A DNA stretch of 64,000 nucleotides from Cellvibrio sp. 79 (GTDB lineage: Bacteria; Pseudomonadota; Gammaproteobacteria; Pseudomonadales; Cellvibrionaceae). Shown here in pieces: positions 1-9,701 of this stretch. The position numbers and the translations under genes are program-made. The stretch covers positions 1,475,331 to 1,539,330 of the forward strand of contig MVDH01000003.1 in the NCBI GenBank assembly GCA_003056245.1. The letters are read 5' to 3'. Every line of letters begins with the position of its first letter. Position 1 is the stretch's first letter. The notes under the pieces were generated by a model, which saw only the letters and a program-made list of their open reading frames with translations, made no database searches and had not been told where the DNA came from.

Positions 1-1629
1 CTGGTTTTTGCATTCACGATTTATCTGGTAGTGCGCTATCGCGAAATTCACGCGCAATCGCCTGAGCTTGAACAATCGGAATTAGTGATGGCCGCCGTGC
101 GTGCAATGGTTGTTCCCTGCTTTTATTCCGCGCTCACCGCTATCGTTGCATTTATGTCACTGGTGGATAGCGGCATTCGTCCGGTAATCGATTTCGGCTG
201 GATGATGACGATTGGATTGGTAGTGGGTTTCTTCCTGACTTTCCTGGTGGTTCCTGCTGGCTTAATGGTATTGCCCAAAGGCGAACCTAAAATTAGTGGC
301 GATGGCTCGCTATCCATCGCAGGGCGTTTTTCTCGCCTGACAGAAAATCATGGGCGTGGGATTATTGCTGTAGCATTTTTGCTGATTGCGGTGAGTGCAT
401 ATGGCATACGCCATTTGGAAGTAGAAAACCGCTTTGTCGATTATTTCAAAAGTGACAGCGAAATCCATAAGGGCCTGAGTGTTATTGATCGTGAACTGGG
501 CGGTACTGTTACGCTCGACATCATTCTTGATATGGAAAAAGAAGATGCACAATCAGCAGCCAGTGGCGCTACTGACGATGGTGCAGCGGTAGAAATTGAT
601 GGCGAGGCGCTCAGTGATGATGCATTTGATGAGCCGGTTGCTGAAGCTGCCAGCGATGAAGCTCCCGCAGAAGATGACCCTTTTGCAGAATATGAAGATG
701 AATCATTTGAGGAGTCGGGAAAAACGGCAAGTAATCCGCAAAATTATTGGTTCAGTGTTGCCGGGCTCGACCAGGTAAAACAAATTCATGATTATCTGGA
801 GTCCTTGCCGGAAGTGGGCAAAGTGCAATCGCTCGCTACGGTATATCAATTGGCGCACGACATTAATAAAGGCAAATTAAATGATTTCGAATTGAATGTA
901 TTGCGCAATATGCTTTCAGCCGATATCAGTAATTTTTTAATCAAACCTTATCTGTCAGATGAGAAACAACAAACCCGCATCACTCTGCGTGTGATCGAAA
1001 CTACGCCGGATTTAAAGCGTGCGGAATTGGTCGAGCGTATTCGCCAGCACATTACTACTGATCTCGGATTAAAGTCAGATCAGGTGCACTTCACCGGTAT
1101 GCTGGTGCTGTACAACAATATGTTGCAGAGTTTGTTTGATTCGCAAATTTCTACCATTGGTCTGGTGTTCTTTTCCATTATGGTAATGATGCTGATTCTG
1201 TTTCGCTCGCTCAGCATTGCATTCACCGCGATATTGCCGAACATTCTCGCCGCCGGTGTGGTGTTGGGTGCGATGGGCTTGGTAGGAATTCCACTGGATA
1301 TGATGACCACCACAATTGCAGCGATAGTTGTGGGGGTGGGTGTTGATCAGTCGATCCAATATATTTATCGCTATCGTGCCGAATTTGCGGTAGATCGCAA
1401 TTACATTGCCGCTATGCATCGCTCCCATATTTCTATTGGTAGCGCTATGTATTACACCTCGGTCACTATTGTTGTTGGATTTTCGATTCTGGTGTTGTCG
1501 CAGTTCATCCCAACAATATACTTTGGTGTATTGACTGCATTTGCGATGTTTATGGCAATTGTTGGTTCACTGACATTGTTACCAAAACTGATTTTAATCA
1601 TGAAGCCTTTCGGCCCTGAAAATCCCTGA
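1..1629 (+). CDS. RND/MMPL-family exporter, 3' part
   Basis: The frame is open from base 1, so the gene starts upstream; about 542 C-terminal residues are present. This is the second half of a predicted RND-superfamily (COG1033/MMPL-type) inner-membrane exporter. A hydrophobic block lies within the first 100 residues and a five-helix bundle within the last 150, around the glycine-rich segment VVGVGVDQSIQYIYRY, which matches the conserved helix-4 motif of the family. Between them is a periplasmic loop. Within that loop, around bases 535-735, is a strongly acidic Ala/Asp/Glu-rich low-complexity stretch that looks like a family-atypical insertion. Substrate cannot be read from the sequence. A GTG at 31 is not the real start. 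Confidence 0.85.
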   Translation: MVFAFTIYLVVRYREIHAQSPELEQSELVMAAVRAMVVPCFYSALTAIVAFMSLVDSGIRPVIDFGWMMTIGLVVGFFLTFLVVPAGLMVLPKGEPKISGDGSLSIAGRFSRLTENHGRGIIAVAFLLIAVSAYGIRHLEVENRFVDYFKSDSEIHKGLSVIDRELGGTVTLDIILDMEKEDAQSAASGATDDGAAVEIDGEALSDDAFDEPVAEAASDEAPAEDDPFAEYEDESFEESGKTASNPQNYWFSVAGLDQVKQIHDYLESLPEVGKVQSLATVYQLAHDINKGKLNDFELNVLRNMLSADISNFLIKPYLSDEKQQTRITLRVIETTPDLKRAELVERIRQHITTDLGLKSDQVHFTGMLVLYNNMLQSLFDSQISTIGLVFFSIMVMMLILFRSLSIAFTAILPNILAAGVVLGAMGLVGIPLDMMTTTIAAIVVGVGVDQSIQYIYRYRAEFAVDRNYIAAMHRSHISIGSAMYYTSVTIVVGFSILVLSQFIPTIYFGVLTAFAMFMAIVGSLTLLPKLILIMKPFGPENP

Positions 1630-1647
1630 TTAAATTTTTTATCCGTA

Positions 1648-1669
1648 GGGGCGCGATTTATCGCGCCCT
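1648..1669. terminator. Hairpin terminator between convergent genes
   Basis: An 8-bp perfect stem (GGGCGCGA / TCGCGCCC, loop TTTA) starts 19 bases after the exporter stop and is followed by CTCTTTTAT. It probably terminates the exporter transcript and may serve the convergent esterase gene from the other side. Confidence 0.7.
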
Positions 1670-1714
1670 CTTTTATCACGCCCTTTTTTCCGCCTCCCTT
1701 TTATTTATTGCCTC

Positions 1715-2794
1715 TTACCAATCCATCAACGCCTTTAATTGCGGTGCCAAATCTTTAGCCATCGCGGCATGTTGCTCTTTGGTCGGATGTGCATCCTGTG
1801 CATCGCCAGGATAATAATTGGAGGTAACCTGATGTACGCGCGAATCATTTACGCGTGAAATGGCTTCACGAATATAATCAATTAGCGCGGCTTTTTTATC
1901 TCCATTCAAAATGGCTCCTTCGGTTATTGCGATGTGTGTTTGCGGATGATTTGCCAATAGTTTGTTCAGGAGTTTCACATAAGCGGTGACGTAAGTTTCG
2001 CGATCTGGAATCCCCGAGCTGAAATCATTCGTGCCTATGGCGCTAACAACTAAGTCTGGCTGGTATTGATTATGATCCCATTTAAACGCGGGATTATTAT
2101 CGCCAACCGCAAACTCGTAAAAGTCCGGCAAATTAGCTTCATCGGTTTTGCCATTCCAGCTGCGAATTAATCCGCGCCCGCCCCAGCACACCAGGTCAAC
2201 CTGGGCATTAAGCGCTTTTGCTGTGAGCATGCCGTAGGATTCGCGTGCATTCCACCAGCGGGTATTTTTTTCTTCGCTGGCAACCCTGTCGATAGCTTCA
2301 CCACAAGTCACTGAATCACCCAGCACTAGCATTTTGCGCTTGGGTAATTTGGGCGCAGCGAAAAAGCCACCATTGGTCAGCGAGAATTCTTTGAGTGTGA
2401 CATTGCCGTGCCAATTTTCCGAGCGATGTACAATTTCGACTCGATGTTTTGCCACATTAGGAAAATTAAATAATTCAACATCGGTAAGTTGTTGTGTGAT
2501 TTTAATAGTTGTCGGTGTTCCGCCATCCACAATTACATCGATCCAGGAATTGCCGCCGCTACTTTGCATTTGTGCACTGAGTTTTGTCCCTTCTACTTCA
2601 GCAATAAACGTAACGCCGGGAAAACCAAAGGTCTGGCTTTGATCATCATTTGTGTGGGCGCGGCCTGTGCGACTGATCAAGCTGTCGCTCGCAACGAGGT
2701 GAATTGTCGGCGGCGGTGGTGGGGCGTTTGTGCACGCGCTTAAGCTCAGCATGGTGGTGGCCAATAATGTAGAAGCAGCAACTAATTTTTTCAT
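1715..2794 (-). CDS. Lipoprotein SGNH/GDSL esterase, CE2-like
   Basis: Predicted secreted carbohydrate esterase of 359 residues. A lipoprotein signal ends in LSAC with the lipidated Cys21. Residues about 30-145 form a beta-rich N-terminal region and residues 155-359 the SGNH hydrolase domain. Visible catalytic blocks are GDS (Ser161 in LVLGDSVTCGEA), the glycine in WGGRGL near 206, GTND at 254-257 and the C-terminal His336 in DAHPT. An N-terminal jelly-roll plus C-terminal SGNH domain is the architecture of CE2 acetyl(xylan/mannan) esterases, well known from Cellvibrio, so deacetylation of plant polysaccharide is the likely role (inference). The next gene on the same strand is another GDSL esterase, 61 bases upstream. 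Lipidation suggests attachment to the outer membrane. Confidence 0.8.
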   Translation of the reverse strand: MKKLVAASTLLATTMLSLSACTNAPPPPPTIHLVASDSLISRTGRAHTNDDQSQTFGFPGVTFIAEVEGTKLSAQMQSSGGNSWIDVIVDGGTPTTIKITQQLTDVELFNFPNVAKHRVEIVHRSENWHGNVTLKEFSLTNGGFFAAPKLPKRKMLVLGDSVTCGEAIDRVASEEKNTRWWNARESYGMLTAKALNAQVDLVCWGGRGLIRSWNGKTDEANLPDFYEFAVGDNNPAFKWDHNQYQPDLVVSAIGTNDFSSGIPDRETYVTAYVKLLNKLLANHPQTHIAITEGAILNGDKKAALIDYIREAISRVNDSRVHQVTSNYYPGDAQDAHPTKEQHAAMAKDLAPQLKALMDW

Positions 2795-2855
2795 GGGTGT
2801 TTATCCCTCCAATAAAACAGAAGCGCAATTCACATTGCGCTTCCAGGGAAAATAA

Positions 2856-3626
2856 TCAGGGCTTTAGCAAAGCCTGGATATCCGGTGTCATTGCATTTGC
2901 CCAAACTTGATAACCTTTTGGTGTCGGATGCAAAAAGTCTTTCATGATTTCCGGTGAAATGTTGCCATCTTTTTCAAGTAGCAAAGGCCCGTAGTCTTTA
3001 AAGAAAATGGTTTTGTTATTACCAAGTTTGCCGATAATTTTATTCAATTGTTTAACTTTGTCGCGGTTGGGGGATTTTGCATCCTGATCAAATGGAAATA
3101 CCGCGTTCAATAAAATTTTACTGGTTGGCCACGCCAGCTGCAATTGTTGTACGACACGCGTAACGCCATCGCCAGCTTGCTCCGGCGATTCCTGTAGGCC
3201 ACCCACATTATTTACACCAATTAACAACACAATTAATTTGGGCTGTAAATTTCCAATTGCGCCGTGTTGCAAGCGCCAAAGCACATTGCCGGTGTTATCA
3301 CCGCCGATGCCGAAGTTAGCTGCTTTTAATGGGACGAAATTTTTTTCCCAGATTTGCCAATCCCAGCCGGCGGTAATCGAGTCACCAACAAATAACACGT
3401 CTACCTGTTCGTATTCGGCAATTACCGTGTCATCAGCGTGCATTTTTTCCCAGGCTTTAATCGACATCCAATCGTAATCGACTGCGCGTTTGGTTGGCAC
3501 GATTCCAGCGGAAATGCCAGAAGGAGCAAGTGATGGAACTGGCGATAGCGCAAGGGATGGCTGACAGAGCATGCCAATACCAACGGCTGCGAAAATGGAA
3601 AGTAATTTTTTGTGGCGCAGAGTCAT
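2856..3626 (-). CDS. Secreted GDSL/SGNH hydrolase
   Basis: Predicted periplasmic or secreted esterase of 256 residues. I start it at the ATG at 3626, because AGGA lies about 9 bases upstream and the protein then begins with a clean signal peptide (KKLLSIFAAVGIGML, cleavage after SLA); an ATG 39 bases further upstream has neither. Four SGNH blocks are visible: GDS with Ser83, GIGGDNTGN at 106-113, GVNN at 137-140 (Asn in the oxyanion position) and Asp230/His233 in DFLHPTPKGY. The closest recognised family is the PAF-acetylhydrolase-like GDSL group. It lies head-to-tail with the CE2-like esterase and may be co-transcribed with it. The substrate is unknown; a sugar acetyl ester is a guess from the neighbour. 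Confidence 0.8.
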   Translation of the reverse strand: MTLRHKKLLSIFAAVGIGMLCQPSLALSPVPSLAPSGISAGIVPTKRAVDYDWMSIKAWEKMHADDTVIAEYEQVDVLFVGDSITAGWDWQIWEKNFVPLKAANFGIGGDNTGNVLWRLQHGAIGNLQPKLIVLLIGVNNVGGLQESPEQAGDGVTRVVQQLQLAWPTSKILLNAVFPFDQDAKSPNRDKVKQLNKIIGKLGNNKTIFFKDYGPLLLEKDGNISPEIMKDFLHPTPKGYQVWANAMTPDIQALLKP

Positions 3627-3774
3627 AGTTGTTATTCCTGTAGTAGGGTTACACGTTGCCAGCAATTGTTGATGGCAACAGAAAATCTATGCTTGCTGTG
3701 TGTTTTTTATATTTCTGCGCAATCGGTTTTGCGCTTGTTGTTTTAAAAATTTTGTAAAAAAAACGAGCCTGATT

Positions 3775-4824
3775 TTAATGTCTCAAGCTTAGTCGCTCGT
3801 TGTGCGTATTCAAGCTTTGTACACCGGCGATATTCAGAATTAAATCCAGTAATTCATCCCAGGGTTCGGCATTGCGCATGCCTTTTACTGCTTTGTCGAT
3901 ACCATTGGCTTTACGCAGCAATTGCTGTAAATGCGCGGGCTTTAAGCGGCGTAATGCGGCTTGGATTAATGGTTGGCGCTTTTCCCAAACACCGGCCTGT
4001 TTTGCCGCCCAATCAAAATGTTTGCCTTGTGTAACGGCTTGCGATACCTGAATTAGTGTTCGTATATCGCGCGTAATCGCCCAGAGTACGTTGATCGGCT
4101 CTGTACCTTCACTGCGCAAACCCTGTAAGGTTTTTACCGCAGCGCGTGCATCGCCGTGCAATGCTTTATCAGCGAGACCGAATACATCATAGCGTGCGCT
4201 GTCCGCAACCACAGATGCCATTAATTCATAGCTGATGTGATTGTTATGTGCGAGTAATTTTAATTTTTCAATTTCCTGTGCGGCCGCGAGTAAGTTGCCT
4301 TCAATACGCGATACCAATAATTCAATGGCGTCGCTATCGGCACGCAAGCCGGCGGATTGCAAACGCAAACCAATCCAGCGCGGTAATTGTGCGATGGTCA
4401 CCGGCCAGACCTGAATGTGTTGGCCTGCATCCTCAATCGCTTTAAACCATTTGCTTTTTTGTGTGGAGCTGTCGAGTTTTTCGGTAACGATGAGCAGTAC
4501 ATTATCGGGTGCCGGTGACTCTGCATATTCCTGTAAAATTTTTCCGCCTTTGTCACCGGGCTTGCCGGAAGGCATGCGCAATTCGATAATTTTTTTCTCG
4601 GCAAAAAGTGACAAACTGTTTGCTGCAGCGAGCAGTTGACCCCAATCAAAGCTCGTGTCGGCATGATAAAGGTCGCGCTCGCTAAAACCTTGCTTGCGTG
4701 CAGCGGCACGAATTTGATCGCAGCACTCCTGAATCAATAACGGTTCTTCGCCGGAAACCAAATAGATTGGCGCCAATTGTTTGGTGAGTGCAGCTCCCAG
4801 TTGTTCGGCGCGTAATTTGGGCAT
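3775..4824 (-). CDS. holA: DNA polymerase III delta subunit
   Basis: The delta subunit of the clamp loader opens the beta sliding clamp and, with delta' and tau/gamma, loads it on primed DNA. The 349-residue length and the opening (MPKLRAEQLGAAL, then YLVSGEEPLLIQE) are typical of gammaproteobacterial HolA. An N-terminal AAA+-like domain lacking a working Walker A is followed by the helical collar domain, including the conserved LWAITRDIRTL segment. The start codon is separated by one base from the lptE stop, so translation is probably coupled. It is the last gene of leuS-lptE-holA, the same order as in E. coli and Pseudomonas. Confidence 0.95.
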   Translation of the reverse strand: MPKLRAEQLGAALTKQLAPIYLVSGEEPLLIQECCDQIRAAARKQGFSERDLYHADTSFDWGQLLAAANSLSLFAEKKIIELRMPSGKPGDKGGKILQEYAESPAPDNVLLIVTEKLDSSTQKSKWFKAIEDAGQHIQVWPVTIAQLPRWIGLRLQSAGLRADSDAIELLVSRIEGNLLAAAQEIEKLKLLAHNNHISYELMASVVADSARYDVFGLADKALHGDARAAVKTLQGLRSEGTEPINVLWAITRDIRTLIQVSQAVTQGKHFDWAAKQAGVWEKRQPLIQAALRRLKPAHLQQLLRKANGIDKAVKGMRNAEPWDELLDLILNIAGVQSLNTHNERLSLRH

Positions 4825-4825
4825 G

Positions 4826-5380
4826 TTATTGCGCCGTGGCAGAAGAAGATTGTGCGGATGAAGCCGGCGCTGGGGATTGTTTTGCTGCGAGGCTTTTTAC
4901 GCGGCGCAAAATAGTTTGTGCGAGTTCACGGCGCATTTCGCGCAACACTAATTCCTCTTCCTGCGCGGCGCTATTGGCATTATTCACGTTGTAATTGTAA
5001 GTGCGGGTGATACGGGCGCTGGTATCTTTAGGTGTAATGATTTCATCGTTATTGCTCAAACTATAAGGTACACGCAAAATAATTTCATAACCGCTGGTTA
5101 ATGCGTCTTGACCCACAGCGGCGGTGCGCTTGTCGAGTATTTCTTTATCGATATCCAGCGTTAATGTTTGTGCTGTACTTCTTTCGACTTCAGTGATTTT
5201 GTAACCCGGTAAAGCCTGGCGTAACGTATTCACTAATTGGCTGTGATTGTCATTGCTCTCAATAATTAAATTGAGCGGTTGGGTCATCGCCAGTTTGTCG
5301 CTGCCTGATGCGGAGCCGCGCAAATGCCAGCCGCAGGCAGATAATGAAAGAATTAATAAACTGGCGATAATTTTTTTCAT
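4826..5380 (-). CDS. lptE: LPS-assembly lipoprotein LptE
   Basis: LptE (formerly RlpB) plugs the LptD barrel and helps insert lipopolysaccharide into the outer leaflet of the outer membrane. The 184-residue product has a lipoprotein signal with lipobox LSAC (Cys16) followed by GWHLRG, the start of mature LptE proteins. The C-terminus ends in a Lys/Ala/Ser-rich tail after VLREMRRELAQTILRR, a characteristic conserved helix. It sits between leuS and holA, its usual place. A 9-bp hairpin lies in the 102-base gap from leuS. Confidence 0.93.
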   Translation of the reverse strand: MKKIIASLLILSLSACGWHLRGSASGSDKLAMTQPLNLIIESNDNHSQLVNTLRQALPGYKITEVERSTAQTLTLDIDKEILDKRTAAVGQDALTSGYEIILRVPYSLSNNDEIITPKDTSARITRTYNYNVNNANSAAQEEELVLREMRRELAQTILRRVKSLAAKQSPAPASSAQSSSATAQ

Positions 5381-5448
5381 AACATTCTCATTTTTAAATT
5401 CACCCTGCCTTCCTGGCTACGCACTTCGTTGGATGGGAAGGTTTATTT

Positions 5449-5469
5449 GCCCCCTTTGTTAAAGGGGGC
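5449..5469. repeat. Perfect hairpin in the leuS-lptE gap
   Basis: GCCCCCTTT-GTT-AAAGGGGGC is a 9-bp perfect inverted repeat with a 3-base loop, followed by AGGGGGATTC. The motif resembles short G/C-run palindromes dispersed between genes in many bacterial genomes. It sits inside an operon and has no U-tract on the coding strand, so an attenuator, RNA-processing site or simple interspersed repeat is likelier than a full terminator. Confidence 0.6.
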
Positions 5470-5482
5470 AGGGGGATTCGTT

Positions 5483-8122
<2,640 letters not shown>

Positions 8123-8221
8123 TTATGTGCTACAGGTGAAAATTAAGAAAGGCGGTGATTATAGAGGCTGTACTGCCTGTGTGGGTATAAATATCTTGAT
8201 GCAACAGTGAGAGGTGTTTTT

Positions 8222-8584
8222 ATGAAAACCGGTGATCGCTCGACTGCTCCAACCCCTAATAATCCTTATCACACTAGCCAGCACGATTTGCCCTTCAGCC
8301 CTGAAGAAACGGGTGCATTGGGTACGCTCAAGCACGGTTTTACCCATGAGGTAGATGATCTGGTCAAGCTTGAACTCACCGCGGAAGAAATGGTTGGGGA
8401 TGAGGTGCGATTAGCCCGCGAATATGTAAGGGAGGATACCGGTCATTTCTGGGGTGATTTGAAGCAGGAGTTTTTCAATTGGGAGCTGGCTACCGGCCAA
8501 TTGCTGCTTACGGCGGCGGACCCCACCCGCGTGGATTGGCATGAGCACCATTGGTGGGGGGATGATGAGTCGCAATTTCATTGA
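8222..8584 (+). CDS. YbeL/DUF1451-like protein lacking the zinc ribbon
   Basis: Small cytosolic protein of 120 residues, divergent from leuS. I chose the ATG at 8222 because GAGAGG lies 8 bases upstream; a GTG at 8207 overlaps that site. Residues about 45-110 resemble the helical part of E. coli YbeL (DUF1451): an LTAEEM...ARE helix, then FWGDLKQEFFNWELA and TRVDWHEH. YbeL is also divergent from leuS in E. coli, which supports orthology (remembered synteny). YbeL ends in a CxxC...CxxC zinc ribbon, whereas this protein stops before it at HEHHWWGDDESQFH and has no cysteine pair. Function is unknown; alternatively it is an unrelated small helical protein. Confidence 0.7.
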   Translation: MKTGDRSTAPTPNNPYHTSQHDLPFSPEETGALGTLKHGFTHEVDDLVKLELTAEEMVGDEVRLAREYVREDTGHFWGDLKQEFFNWELATGQLLLTAADPTRVDWHEHHWWGDDESQFH

Positions 8585-8670
8585 TGTCTAAAAGTTATAC
8601 AGACTTTATCTGGACTGCTTGCTAAGCTCTCGCGCACCTGACATCAAATAACAATCCGCACGAGAGAATC

Positions 8671-9600
8671 ATGTCCCCGCCTTTAAACCTGTTTAACGCT
8701 TTTCGCGCCCATCTGGGCGCGTTGCTACTTTTGCTATTACCCCTTCCTGGAGTTGCCAATCCTGTGACCGAATTACCGACAGAGCCTATTTACCTATGGG
8801 CAGAAAAACCGTTGGTTAAACCTGACCGCGAACACATCAAAGACCAGCGGCTTTATGCGGTGGACAATCCGTCCATTACGCCTTTCTGGCCGGAGAAACC
8901 CAATGGCACGGCGGTGGTGATTTTCCCCGGCGGTGGTTACGTGCGCCTGGCAATTCACCACGAGGGCTACGATATTGCCAAATGGTTTGCGCAACGCGGT
9001 GTTGCGGCTTTTGTAGCCAAGTACCGAATGCAGGAGCACGGTTTTCCCGCTCCGTTGCTGGATGGTTTGCGCGCGGTACGGTTGTTACGTAAAAACGCTG
9101 CAGCCTGGGGAATTGATCCGTCCAAAATCGGTGTGGTCGGATTTTCGGCCGGTGGCCATCTCGCGGCGAGTGTCACTACCCGTTTCGGCTTTGAGCAAAA
9201 AAATGATCCGCTTGCCGCTATTAGTGCGCGCCCGGATTTTGCGGTGCTCGGTTATCCGGTGATCGACCTTGAAGGGCCCGATGCCCATGCCGGTTCACGC
9301 AAGGCGCTACTAGGCGAAAAACCGGATGCCAAACTGGTGCATGACAATTCCTTACAATTTCAAGTGACCGACAAAGTGCCGCCAGTGTTTATGCTGCATG
9401 GGGTGGGTGATCAGGCCGTGAAGGTAACTAACAGCCTCGCCTTTTTTACTGAAGTCCAGAAATATAACAAGCAATCCGAACTGCATATCTACCAAACCGG
9501 TATCCACGGCGTTGGGATGATCCAGGGGCAGGGCAGTATTTCCAGTTGGCCCCAGGCCTTGGAAGCCTGGATGCGTGAGCGGGGTTGGATCGTTCCCTGA
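8671..9600 (+). CDS. Secreted alpha/beta-hydrolase esterase
   Basis: Predicted exported esterase of 309 residues, with a signal peptide (hydrophobic run LGALLLLLLPLPG, cleavage near residue 29). The alpha/beta-hydrolase core has an oxyanion-hole segment FPGGGYVRLA at 85-94 and the nucleophile elbow GFSAGG with Ser159. The acid is probably Asp247 (HGVGDQAV) and the base His279 (GIHGVG). It resembles the COG0657-type carboxylesterases annotated as acetyl-xylan esterase-like or 'xylanase B-like' in plant-cell-wall degraders. The position of His85 in HHEG and the secretion fit a polysaccharide deacetylase role, but the substrate is not proven. It stands alone, with a putative RBS (GAGAG) before the ATG. 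Confidence 0.8.
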   Translation: MSPPLNLFNAFRAHLGALLLLLLPLPGVANPVTELPTEPIYLWAEKPLVKPDREHIKDQRLYAVDNPSITPFWPEKPNGTAVVIFPGGGYVRLAIHHEGYDIAKWFAQRGVAAFVAKYRMQEHGFPAPLLDGLRAVRLLRKNAAAWGIDPSKIGVVGFSAGGHLAASVTTRFGFEQKNDPLAAISARPDFAVLGYPVIDLEGPDAHAGSRKALLGEKPDAKLVHDNSLQFQVTDKVPPVFMLHGVGDQAVKVTNSLAFFTEVQKYNKQSELHIYQTGIHGVGMIQGQGSISSWPQALEAWMRERGWIVP

Positions 9601-9701
9601 AGATAAAAAATCCATCGTTCAAAGCCCATTGTTCAAAGGATCTTCATTACGGCGCTTGCCGACATTTGAAGCGATGAAATCAAGTATCGGGAGATGCAAC
9701 T

